From: an uncultured Clostridia bacterium
Lineage (GTDB): Bacteria > Bacillota > Clostridia > Christensenellales > UBA1242
Direction of reading: 5' to 3'
DNA length: 7,326 nucleotides
NCBI GenBank assembly: GCA_934776915.1
Contig: CAKVNA010000038.1
Coordinates: forward strand, 1 to 7,326
The notes below the pieces were generated by a model that was not told the origin of the DNA, did no database searches, and saw only the letters and a program-made list of their open reading frames with translations. Made by a program: the position numbers and the translations under genes. Shown here piece after piece: positions 1-6,006 of the stretch. The stretch's first letter is position 1; every line of letters begins with the position of its first letter.

Positions 1-530
1 GCACGGACAAGCGTGTAAACATTGTGACAAAGGACCTGTTCACGCACTACAAAACTCCACAAGACTTGGCAAATGCAGATGTTGACGAATTGTCAAAAGA
101 AATTTACTCTTGTGGCTTTTATAGAAACAAAGCGAAAAATCTTATCCTTATGGCAAAAGATTTGTGCCAAAGATTTGCAGGCGAAGTGCCAAATAATTAT
201 CAAGACCTAGTAAGTCTTGCGGGAGTTGGCAGAAAGACGGCAAATGTGGTCTTGTATGTTGGTTTTGGTGTGCCAGCCATTGCAGTGGACACTCATGTTT
301 TCAGAGTTTCAAACAGACTTGCTCTTGTCCATGCAAAAACTCCGCTTGAATGTGAACTTTCACTTCAAAAACAAGTGGAAAAATCTTCGTGGGGCAAGTT
401 TCATCATCTTTTGGTGCTTTTTGGAAGATATATTTGTTCCTCTCGTTCACCAGCGTGCAGTGATTGTGAATTTAAGGGGAAATGCCCATATTTTGCACAA
501 AAAAAACATGAAAAAGTGGCAAAAAAGTGA
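1..530 (+). CDS. nth: Endonuclease III (partial, 5' end outside window)
   Basis: DNA glycosylase/AP lyase that removes oxidised pyrimidines in base excision repair. The frame is open from base 3, and the residues before the GTG at 24 (TDKRVNIV) already match the family, which has TD.RVN at this point. That GTG is therefore internal and roughly 40 N-terminal residues are missing. Numbering from the codon at 24: the helix-hairpin-helix LAGVGRKTA lies at about 65-73 with catalytic Lys71, the catalytic Asp is D89 in VDTHVFRV, and the [4Fe-4S] ligands C138, C145, C148 and C154 have the exact C-X6-C-X2-C-X5-C spacing. A lysine-rich tail follows the cluster. The stop is TGA at 528-530, and no convincing terminator follows. 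All signature residues are intact, so it should be active. Recognition is from family motifs; the missing start is the only uncertainty. Confidence 0.95.
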   Translation, partial: TDKRVNIVTKDLFTHYKTPQDLANADVDELSKEIYSCGFYRNKAKNLILMAKDLCQRFAGEVPNNYQDLVSLAGVGRKTANVVLYVGFGVPAIAVDTHVFRVSNRLALVHAKTPLECELSLQKQVEKSSWGKFHHLLVLFGRYICSSRSPACSDCEFKGKCPYFAQKKHEKVAKK

Positions 531-556
531 TTTGTTCAATTGAAAGTTTGAAAATT

Positions 557-619
557 AACAAATTTGAGCCAAATAAAAAGTAAATGTGTAAAAATGTTTA
601 GAAAAATGCCAAATTTGTT
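557..619. repeat. Paired 8-bp palindrome CAAATTTG upstream of obg
   Basis: CAAATTTG occurs at 559-566 and again at 610-617. Each copy is its own reverse complement. Extended, AACAAATTTG (557-566) and CAAATTTGTT (610-619) form a 10-bp perfect inverted repeat. The centres are 51 bp apart, close to five helical turns, and the right copy lies between the -35 and -10 regions of the obg promoter. This is where a dimeric repressor pair would bind, but in AT-rich DNA such words also arise by chance. No regulator is identified. Confidence 0.3.
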
Positions 620-626
620 GTATAAT
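597..626 (+). promoter_or_regulatory. Sigma-A-type promoter of obg-yhbY
   Basis: A perfect TATAAT lies at 621-626. The best -35 is TTTAGA (597-602, 18-bp spacer), matching TTGACA at four of six positions. Transcription would begin near 633, giving a leader of about 25 nt that holds the GGAGG before obg. The -10 is strong and the -35 weak. The copy of CAAATTTG in the spacer could allow repression. Confidence 0.55.
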
Positions 627-647
627 ATATATAGGAAGTTAAATTTT

Positions 648-652
648 GGAGG
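648..652 (+). promoter_or_regulatory. Ribosome binding site fixing the obg start
   Basis: GGAGG lies five bases before the ATG at 658. A TTG at 646 is in frame and would add four residues, but it overlaps this Shine-Dalgarno and has none of its own. The family begins MFVD, as the ATG product does. The ATG is therefore the start. Confidence 0.85.
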
Positions 653-657
653 CAGAT

Positions 658-1926
658 ATGTTTGTTGACAGAGTTAATATAAAAATTAAAGCAGGTGATG
701 GCGGCAAAGGTGCCATTTCCTTTAGGCGTGCAAAGGGAATTCCAAACGGAGGTCCAGACGGTGGCAATGGCGGTCGTGGGGGCAACATTGTTTTTCGTGC
801 GACAAAAGACTTGAACAATCTTGTTGCATTCCGTTTTCAATCACATTTTAAGGCTCAAAATGGGGAAGCGGGTGGCAAAAAAAGTTGCAACGGCAAAAGT
901 GGACAAGACCTTGTTATAAAAGTGCCACAAGGAACAATTATAAAAGATGCCGAAACGGGCAAGGTTATTGCGGACTTGTTCTATCTTGACAAGGACTATG
1001 TAATTTTGCGTGGCGGTGACGGCGGAAAGGGCAATGAGTTCTTTAAGTCACCAACTCGTCAAGCGCCTCACTTTTCACAAATGGGCGAAGCAACAAAAGA
1101 ACATACTGTTACACTTGAACTTAAAGTCCTTGCAGATGTTGGCTTAATAGGTTTTCCAAATGTTGGCAAAAGCACACTTTTGTCTGTCATTTCAAATGCA
1201 AAGCCAAAAATTGCGAACTATCACTTCACAACTTTAAGTCCAAATCTTGGCGTCGTAAAATATTATGACCATAGTTTTGTTGTGGCGGATATCCCAGGTC
1301 TTATTGAAGGTGCAAGCGAAGGGCAGGGCTTGGGTCATGAATTTTTAAGACACATTGAAAGAACTCGTATGCTTGTTCATGTGGTGGATATTTCTGAAGC
1401 AGACGGCAGACAGGCCTACAATGATTATTTAACAATCAATGAAGAACTTACAAAATTTAACAAAGTTCTTGGCGAATTGCCTCAAATTATAGTGCTTAAT
1501 AAAATTGACCAAATAAGAGATTTTTTTGTGGTTGAAGAATTTAAGCATAGGCTAAATAACAGCAAAATCAAAGTTATTTGTGTGTCGGCATTGTGCAGGG
1601 AAAACATTGAGGAACTTGTGCGGGAAATGTGGAAAACTCTTGAAACTTTGCCACCTCAAGTGCCAGTTGATGTGGAAGAATTTGGTTTTGATGAACAGGA
1701 CAAAACAGCTATAAACATTGAAAAATTGTCGGGCGACACCTATGAACTCTCGGGAGGGTTTATTGAAAACATATCCCGTGGAATTGTCGTCAACGATTAT
1801 GAGTCCTTGTCATATTTCTGGAAGCGTCTAAAAAATGATGGCATAATTGATATGTTAAAAGAAAAAGGTGTCAAAGACGGTGACACTGTTAAAATTGGCA
1901 GTGTAGAATTTGAATTTGTGGAATAA
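658..1926 (+). CDS. obg: GTPase Obg (ribosome assembly, stress)
   Basis: Essential GTPase that binds the 50S subunit, helps its maturation and responds to (p)ppGpp. The product is 422 residues, typical for the three-domain form. The Gly-rich Obg fold spans about 1-158 (GDGGKG at 13-18, repeated GG turns at 31-42 and 119-124). The G domain follows: P-loop GFPNVGKS 165-172, switch I FTTLSPNLGVV 190-200, DIPG 211-214, NKID 281-284 and SAL 310-312. The C-terminal OCT domain is about 340-422. One small departure is H189 before FTTL, where Pro is usual. The ATG is fixed by GGAGG at 648-652. It is followed after 9 nt by yhbY with its own AAGGAG, and the two share the promoter at 597-626. Obg next to yhbY is a common Bacillota arrangement, and both products act on the large subunit. 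The identification is secure. Confidence 0.97.
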   Translation: MFVDRVNIKIKAGDGGKGAISFRRAKGIPNGGPDGGNGGRGGNIVFRATKDLNNLVAFRFQSHFKAQNGEAGGKKSCNGKSGQDLVIKVPQGTIIKDAETGKVIADLFYLDKDYVILRGGDGGKGNEFFKSPTRQAPHFSQMGEATKEHTVTLELKVLADVGLIGFPNVGKSTLLSVISNAKPKIANYHFTTLSPNLGVVKYYDHSFVVADIPGLIEGASEGQGLGHEFLRHIERTRMLVHVVDISEADGRQAYNDYLTINEELTKFNKVLGELPQIIVLNKIDQIRDFFVVEEFKHRLNNSKIKVICVSALCRENIEELVREMWKTLETLPPQVPVDVEEFGFDEQDKTAINIEKLSGDTYELSGGFIENISRGIVVNDYESLSYFWKRLKNDGIIDMLKEKGVKDGDTVKIGSVEFEFVE

Positions 1927-1935
1927 GGAGAGAAT

Positions 1936-2235
1936 ATGTTAACATCAAAAGATAGGGCAACTTTAAGAGGACTTGCCTCAACCCAAGAGGCTGTTTGCTT
2001 TGTGGGGAAGGAAAGTCTTAGCGAAAGTTGCCTTGAAAGTATTGAAGCGGCACTTGCTGCTCGTGAACTTGTAAAAGTTTCTGTGCTTCAAAATTGTGAC
2101 AGCGACACCAAGTCTATTGCAAATGAAATTTGCGAAAGACTTGAATGTGATTGCGTTGGCATTGTTGGAAGAAAAATTGTAATTTACAAATACAACCCTA
2201 ACAACAAAAATCATGTTTTATCAATAAAGTTTTAA
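1936..2235 (+). CDS. yhbY: YhbY-family RNA-binding protein (CRM domain)
   Basis: Small one-domain protein of 99 residues, the family's usual size, associated with pre-50S particles. The CRM fold shows LRGLAS near the N-terminus, the loop region VGKESLSE (23-30), a helix ending in ELVKVSVL (44-51) and a final strand GIVGRKIVIYKYNP (75-88). AAGGAG at 1925-1930 overlaps the obg stop and sets the ATG. It lies 9 nt after obg and ends at a strong terminator, so obg-yhbY looks like a complete two-gene unit. The RNA-contacting GxxG loop (consensus G-K-x-G-L-T) reads G24-K-E-S27-L-S, so the second Gly is Ser. Whether this weakens RNA binding is unknown. The C-terminal tail (NPNNKNHVLSIKF) is lineage-specific. 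Confidence 0.92.
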   Translation: MLTSKDRATLRGLASTQEAVCFVGKESLSESCLESIEAALAARELVKVSVLQNCDSDTKSIANEICERLECDCVGIVGRKIVIYKYNPNNKNHVLSIKF

Positions 2236-2237
2236 TT

Positions 2238-3071
2238 TTAAGAGGACTTTTGAAAGGTCCTTTTTTTTGTCAAACACAAAATTGACAGAAAGAACATAAT
2301 AGAACTCATCAAAACATAATAAATGTTATATCTAACAATAAGAGAGCAAAAGAAAATCAAAAGTCCACTAAAAAAATAGTTTTTTGCTTTTGATGGGGCT
2401 ATGACTTCTTTTGCTAGTTCTTTAAATTTAATTTTGTTTTGCGAAGTGCTTACAAGTTCTATTTCTGGCGGGGTGGAATATTTGCAAAAATACTCATATG
2501 CCTTTGCAAAAACATAAATTTCAATTTTAATATTTTTTATTGACTGCAAAAGAACAAGGTCATCTTTTTGACAAGTTTGACACAAAATGACAAGCGAACT
2601 AACACCATTTTTTAGGGCAAATTTTGTATGAGATAGTGCCAAAGATATGTCAAGTGACTTTTGTTCAAGAGCAACAAAAGTAAGGGTTTTGTCCTTCAAA
2701 TACAAATTGCTTTTCACCCGTTTGCCAAAGGCCTCACCCACAAGAGTTGTCCGTTCTTTTTGAGTGAGTGACATATAGTTTATAAAAAAGTTTTTTGCAT
2801 TGTCCAACAGTTGTTTTTGAGAAGTTGTGGGGTGTCTTTTGTCACGAAGAAAATATTTTAATACATTTAGCCCTGCCAAAATTACAAAGGATATGACAAC
2901 TGATATTGCAAAAGATTTTGTCATAAATCTTATCCATGCAAGAAGAAACAGAAAAATACACAAATTGAAAAAAATCCAATCAAGCAAGCGAGAAAGTGAG
3001 AAGTTTTTAAACAATTTTGTAAGCATCGTCTTAAAGTTATATGACTTTTTTGTTACATTCACATTTTCCAT
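2238..3071 (-). CDS. Hypothetical membrane protein, 2TM-soluble domain-2TM
   Basis: I do not recognise this 277-residue protein. A basic N-terminus (about 1-30, KLFKNFSLSRLL) leads into hydrophobic segments at about 32-50 and 53-72. A soluble alpha/beta-looking region covers about 76-230, and two more hydrophobic segments lie at about 232-246 and 250-267, before a basic tail (KKRTFQKSS). With an even number of crossings, both ends and the middle domain lie on one side; the basic ends favour the cytoplasm. The middle holds strand-like stretches (TLTFVALE, SLVILC, IEIYVFAKAY) and a CQTC pair (164-167). There is no signal peptide or known catalytic motif. The ATG at 3069-3071 has only a weak GAG upstream; an internal Met16 is an alternative start. 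The gene ends 2 bp from the yhbY stop and diverges from rsfS. Its length, composition and membrane pattern argue for a real gene. Confidence 0.75.
   Translation of the reverse strand: MENVNVTKKSYNFKTMLTKLFKNFSLSRLLDWIFFNLCIFLFLLAWIRFMTKSFAISVVISFVILAGLNVLKYFLRDKRHPTTSQKQLLDNAKNFFINYMSLTQKERTTLVGEAFGKRVKSNLYLKDKTLTFVALEQKSLDISLALSHTKFALKNGVSSLVILCQTCQKDDLVLLQSIKNIKIEIYVFAKAYEYFCKYSTPPEIELVSTSQNKIKFKELAKEVIAPSKAKNYFFSGLLIFFCSLIVRYNIYYVLMSSIMFFLSILCLTKKRTFQKSS
2243..2268 (+). terminator. Rho-independent terminator of obg-yhbY
   Basis: AGGACTTT (2243-2250) pairs with AAGGTCCT (2254-2261), eight base pairs including one G-T, around a three-base loop. Eight T follow (2261-2268). It lies 7 nt after the yhbY stop. 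The whole element falls inside the last codons of the minus-strand gene. On the minus strand the stem is not followed by a clean T-run, so it should act on plus-strand transcripts only. Confidence 0.85.
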
Positions 3072-3139
3072 ATCTCAATTTTTGACCAATTTGCTCACAA
3101 TATTCTTGTTTTGCTTGTGTTTTTTTTGCTTTTGAGTTA

Positions 3140-3149
3140 TGCTAATAAT
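3140..3149 (+). promoter_or_regulatory. Possible extended -10 promoter for the rsfS operon
   Basis: TGCTAATAAT at 3140-3149 resembles an extended -10 (TGn plus an AT-rich hexamer) and is close to the TGCTAAAAT before the Mur ligase. I see no good -35 at the right distance, only T-runs. A promoter is expected here because the upstream gene is divergent. The GGAGGA at 3164-3169 then leads to the rsfS ATG at 3173. Confidence 0.4.
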
Positions 3150-3172
3150 GTAAAAATAAATTTGGAGGATCT

Positions 3173-3595
3173 ATGAGCAAATATCCAGAAAAGGTTGTAG
3201 AACTTTGCAATCTTCTTGACGAAAAGAAAGCAAGTGACATTGTTGTGTGTGATGTTTCAAAGGCAAAAGATTTTGCAAAATATTTTATTGTTGCAACTCT
3301 TGACTCCACTGCACATATGAGGGAAGTTGTAGATTTTCTTATGGAAAACACCTCTGGCGGTGACTTTTCTTTTTGGCAAAGAGAAGGCTTCAATATGAGC
3401 GAATGGGTAGTGCTTGACTATTATGATGTCTTTGTCCACTTGTTTACAAAGGAAGAAAGAAATCACTATAGTTTTGACAAACTTATGTCGGGCGAAGCCT
3501 CGGTGCAATCTTACAAACGAATTCTATCCGACATTCAAAAACAACAAAAACTTCAAAATAAACAAAGGAAAAGTATAAAAAATGAGAGCAAGTGA
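3173..3595 (+). CDS. rsfS: Ribosomal silencing factor RsfS
   Basis: RsfS (YbeB/Iojap) binds ribosomal protein uL14 and blocks subunit joining, lowering translation in starvation. Family marks are ASDIVVCDVS (20-29), YFIVATLDSTAHM (37-49), EG followed by WVVLDYYDVFVHLF (78-91) and RNHYSFDKL (96-104). At 140 residues it is longer than the roughly 105-120 usual. The excess is a C-terminal tail rich in Lys and Gln (about 119-140), probably disordered. The start is set by GGAGGA four bases upstream. The last 14 nt overlap the tsaE reading frame, so tsaE is likely translated by coupling. In many Bacillota rsfS follows nadD and yqeK; here it follows a divergent membrane gene and appears to lead its own operon. 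Confidence 0.94.
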   Translation: MSKYPEKVVELCNLLDEKKASDIVVCDVSKAKDFAKYFIVATLDSTAHMREVVDFLMENTSGGDFSFWQREGFNMSEWVVLDYYDVFVHLFTKEERNHYSFDKLMSGEASVQSYKRILSDIQKQQKLQNKQRKSIKNESK

Positions 3596-4148
3596 AGTGT
3601 TTTTTTGGATTCTCATTGGCATATTTTGTTTGACGCTTGTGTTTTTGATTGTGGAAGTTGTGGCTTTTCAAATTGTGAAAATTAAAGGCAAGAAGTTGCT
3701 TCCAGATGTCAAGGAAGATAGACTTTTGATGTTTGAAATTTCACTTTCACTTCGCCAAACAAAAATTATAGCAAGAGAAATTTTGCCAAATATCAAAAAG
3801 GGTGACATAATAGTTTTGCAAGGTGATTTGGGGGCGGGGAAAAGTGTTCTCACAAGGGAAATTTTGGGGCAACTGGGTGTAAAGAACAAAATTACAAGCC
3901 CAACTTTTACTTTGGTCAACGAATACAAAACGGAAAATGGGCATTATTATCATTTTGATATGTATAGGCTTGAAGATGAAACAGAAGCAGAAAACATTGG
4001 CTTTGAAGAAATGATTGCAGACGGCGGGGCTGTAAAATTTGTTGAATGGGCGGAAAATGTGAAAAGTTATCTCCCAAAACACTATAAAAAAATATCAATC
4101 GCAAAACTTGGCAAACATAGCAGGGTTATTGCTTTTGAGAAAATTTAA
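3582..4148 (+). CDS. tsaE: TsaE, t6A tRNA-modification ATPase, with N-terminal membrane segment
   Basis: TsaE is the ATPase that resets the TsaB-TsaD complex making t6A at tRNA position 37. The P-loop is GDLGAGKS (81-88), followed by SPTFTLVNEY (106-115), HFDMYRL (124-130) and EWAEN (155-159), all typical. The family domain starts near Met50 (3729) and is about 139 residues, normal length. The open frame, however, begins at ATG 3582 with about 49 extra residues. They contain a strongly hydrophobic stretch, about 7-29 (FFWILIGIFCLTLVFLIVEV), and a basic patch KIKGKK. No stop separates the two parts. AAAGGA at 3564-3569 precedes ATG 3582 by 12 nt. Internally AAGGAAG (3711-3717) lies 8 nt before a TTG at 3726 and 11 nt before ATG 3729, so a short soluble form could also be made. 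TsaE identity is firm; the start is not. Confidence 0.9.
   Translation: MRASEVFFWILIGIFCLTLVFLIVEVVAFQIVKIKGKKLLPDVKEDRLLMFEISLSLRQTKIIAREILPNIKKGDIIVLQGDLGAGKSVLTREILGQLGVKNKITSPTFTLVNEYKTENGHYYHFDMYRLEDETEAENIGFEEMIADGGAVKFVEWAENVKSYLPKHYKKISIAKLGKHSRVIAFEKI
3711..3717 (+). promoter_or_regulatory. Candidate internal ribosome binding site in tsaE
   Basis: AAGGAAG lies 8 nt before TTG 3726 and 11 nt before ATG 3729, where the conserved TsaE domain begins. It could start a soluble TsaE of normal length without the membrane segment. Purine-rich words are common in this DNA, so it may be chance. Confidence 0.35.
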
Positions 4149-4157
4149 AGAGGAATT

Positions 4158-5207
4158 ATGGAACTTATTATTGACACAAGTTCAAACGAACTTATCGCTA
4201 TTTTAAAAGACAAGGACAAGGTGTATCAATCGGAAAAACTTCAAGGTAAACACCAAGAAACGCTTTTGCCACAAATTGACTTGCTTCTAAAAAACGCTAA
4301 CAAAACTCCAAAAGACATAGATATTTTTGGTGTCGTTGTGGGCCCTGGTTCTTTTACTGGTGTAAGACTTGCTGTGTCCACAGTTAAGGCATTTTGTTCA
4401 GTTTTTGACGCAAAAATTGTTGGCATAAATATGCTTGACCTTTTGGGTGAAAAACTGAAAGATGAGCAAGCCGTCTGTATAAAATGCACCAGTCAAAAGG
4501 TCTATCTCGCAAGAAGAATTAAAGGTGAAATTCACAAATCTGTCTGCCTAAATGAAGAACTTTTGCCACTTGCAAAGTTGCACAATCTTTTTGGCTACAA
4601 CATGAGTAAGATTGGGGAAGAAAATCTGCCACAAATTGTTTTAAGCACAGATGATTACATCAACTTTGTTGAAAGAAAAATTAAACAAAATGGTTATGCT
4701 TCTGCACAAAGACTTGAGCCTGTATATATGGCTCTTTCTCAAGCGGAAGAAGAACTTTTAAAAAAAGAACACACACAAATTGTCCCTTTTGAAGAAAAAT
4801 ATGCAGAGGATATGTTCCAGTTGCAAGACGCAGTTATGCCAGAGCTTGACAAAATGTCAAAAAAGAGTTTTATGGCAGAATTTAAGGAGAAAACAAGAAC
4901 ATATTTTGTTGCAAAGCGGGGCGAAGTTGTTGTAGGTTACATTGGACTTTTGTCTTGTGATACAGACCAAAACATAGTTAGCATTGCCGTCAAAAAAGAA
5001 CTTTGGGGGCAAGGAATTGGAAGCGAACTTGTCTTGCGGGCAAAAGAATTTGCAGGAAGCAATGGATACAAAACTTTGTCACTTGAAGTTGATGAAAAAA
5101 ATGACAGAGCAGTTGCATTTTACAAAAATATTGGCTTTGAAGTAACAAATATTAGAAAAAAATATTATAAGGATAATGACGCCCTTGTGATGTTTTTGAA
5201 AATATGA
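4158..5207 (+). CDS. tsaB: TsaB-RimI fusion: t6A synthesis subunit plus N-acetyltransferase
   Basis: Two proteins in one 349-residue chain. TsaB (about 1-200) partners TsaD in tRNA t6A37 synthesis. It shows IDTS (5-8), H32 in GKHQETLLPQI, VVGPGSFTGVRL (60-71) and the late motif Y190-MALSQAEEEL. From about 206 a GNAT domain of RimI type follows, which acetylates protein N-termini. Its acetyl-CoA site is SIAVKKELWGQGIG (275-288), then LEVDEKNDRAVAFYKNIGF (309-327) and the family end RKKYYKDNDALVMFLKI. W283 stands where Arg or Gln is usual in the Q/R-x-x-G-x-G motif. The linker region reads straight through with no stop or frameshift. Such fusions are known in some Bacillota. AAAGAGGA at 4147-4154 sets the ATG, 9 nt after tsaE. 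The partner tsaD is not in the window. The TGA overlaps the hydrolase ATG by 4 nt. Confidence 0.94.
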   Translation: MELIIDTSSNELIAILKDKDKVYQSEKLQGKHQETLLPQIDLLLKNANKTPKDIDIFGVVVGPGSFTGVRLAVSTVKAFCSVFDAKIVGINMLDLLGEKLKDEQAVCIKCTSQKVYLARRIKGEIHKSVCLNEELLPLAKLHNLFGYNMSKIGEENLPQIVLSTDDYINFVERKIKQNGYASAQRLEPVYMALSQAEEELLKKEHTQIVPFEEKYAEDMFQLQDAVMPELDKMSKKSFMAEFKEKTRTYFVAKRGEVVVGYIGLLSCDTDQNIVSIAVKKELWGQGIGSELVLRAKEFAGSNGYKTLSLEVDEKNDRAVAFYKNIGFEVTNIRKKYYKDNDALVMFLKI

Positions 5208-5956
5208 AATGTTATTTTGAAAATGTAGAAATAAATTATGAAACATTAAAAACAGGGGAGGAGGACACTCCCCTTGTTTTTTTGCATGGCTGGGGTGGAA
5301 GCACAAAAAGTTTTGAATATTTTGCAAAGGAAATGAGCAAATATCGCACATGTGTGCTTATAGATTTCCCACCATTTGGCAAATCGGGAAACATTGAAAC
5401 CCCTTGGGACATTGAAAAATACACGAAGTGCGTTTTGGAAGTTTTAAAGGAACTTAATGCAAAAAAATGTGACATTGTGGCACATTCCTTTGGCGGCAGA
5501 GTTGCCCTTCAAATGGCGGGGAAATATAACATGTGTAGGCGACTTCTTCTCACTGGCTGTGCGGGGATAAATCAAAAAAGTTTTAAGACAAAGTGTAAAA
5601 TTGGAATATATAAATTTAAAAAGGTTTTATGCAAATGCGGGCTTTTGCCAAAAAATAAACTTTTGGGTGCGGGAAGCGAAGAATATAAAAATCTTTCGCC
5701 AATTATGAAGCAAACATTTAGAAATGTTGTAAACTATGATGAAAGATATTTGTTTGAAAAAATTTCTTGTCCAACGCTTCTTGTTTGGGGAAGAAATGAC
5801 ACAGCAACTCCTTTTCGCTGGACAAAAATCTTTAAAAAACATATAAAAGATTGTGAAGTTATAAGTTTAGAGGGTGACCACTTTGCTTATCTTCAAAATG
5901 CGAGCAAATTTCTCAAAATAATGCAATCTTTTTTGGCAAATATACAAAACTTTTAA
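5204..5956 (+). CDS. Alpha/beta-fold hydrolase
   Basis: 250-residue cytoplasmic serine hydrolase of unknown substrate. The core signature is complete: oxyanion-hole HGWGG (28-32), nucleophile elbow AHSFGG with Ser95 (93-98), acid Asp199 in WGRNDTATP (195-203) and His226 in EGDHFAY (223-229). The lid region (about 120-185) is basic and rich in Lys and Cys. It has no signal peptide. Ala replaces the usual first Gly of G-x-S-x-G (A93 before H94-S95), a tolerated variant. Its ATG overlaps the tsaB-rimI TGA in ATGA, so translation is coupled. No separate Shine-Dalgarno is evident. A terminator-like hairpin lies at 5251-5283 inside its 5' end. The next gene, 50 nt on, is a membrane Mur ligase with its own promoter, so a cell-wall role is possible but unproven. 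Esterase, peptidase or ester-cleaving precursor enzyme cannot be told apart. Confidence 0.9.
   Translation: MKCYFENVEINYETLKTGEEDTPLVFLHGWGGSTKSFEYFAKEMSKYRTCVLIDFPPFGKSGNIETPWDIEKYTKCVLEVLKELNAKKCDIVAHSFGGRVALQMAGKYNMCRRLLLTGCAGINQKSFKTKCKIGIYKFKKVLCKCGLLPKNKLLGAGSEEYKNLSPIMKQTFRNVVNYDERYLFEKISCPTLLVWGRNDTATPFRWTKIFKKHIKDCEVISLEGDHFAYLQNASKFLKIMQSFLANIQNF
5251..5283 (+). terminator. Intragenic terminator-like hairpin (possible attenuator)
   Basis: AACAGGGGAG (5251-5260) pairs with CTCCCCTTGTT (5268-5278) with one bulged T around the loop GAGGACA. The core of six pairs is almost all G-C. T continues to 5283, and an A-run precedes the left arm, so the shape is terminator-like on both strands. 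It starts 47 nt after the hydrolase ATG and spans codons 16-27. Ribosomes translating the gene would normally disrupt it; without translation it could stop transcripts. Confidence 0.5.
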
Positions 5957-5964
5957 CTTTTGGT

Positions 5965-5992
5965 TTGAATAAATAAAAATTAGTGCTAAAAT
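5965..5992 (+). promoter_or_regulatory. Extended -10 promoter of the Mur ligase gene
   Basis: TTGAAT (5965-5970, four of six matches to TTGACA), a 16-bp spacer, then TGC plus TAAAAT (5984-5992, five of six matches to TATAAT) with the TGn extension. The start point would fall near 5998-6000, at the GAGGTG that serves as ribosome binding site. The leader would be only about 8-10 nt. Confidence 0.6.
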
Positions 5993-6006
5993 AAGACGAG
6001 GTGAAA

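Noticed and set aside
24..26. GTG at 24 as the true nth start
   Set aside because: The frame is open upstream and the preceding residues TDKRVN match the family, so the gene continues beyond the window.
217..543. 108-codon plus-strand open frame inside nth
   Set aside because: Out-of-frame shadow of nth, which has all catalytic and iron-sulfur residues.
535..544. Palindrome TTCAATTGAA after nth as a terminator
   Set aside because: All A-T except two pairs, no spacer loop and no T-run after it.
646..657. TTG at 646 as the obg start
   Set aside because: It overlaps the GGAGG and has no ribosome binding site; the family starts MFVD as at ATG 658.
598..840. 80-codon minus-strand open frame over the obg promoter and start
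   Set aside because: Covers the promoter and conserved Obg codons; no family features.
2610..2680. Restriction-nuclease-like core in the minus-strand membrane protein
   Set aside because: Only a loose strand pattern; the acidic and Lys catalytic set cannot be placed.
2827..3135. 102-codon plus-strand open frame opposite the membrane protein
   Set aside because: The opposite-strand gene is longer with a coherent membrane pattern. This frame reads as low-complexity Phe/Cys from T-rich DNA.
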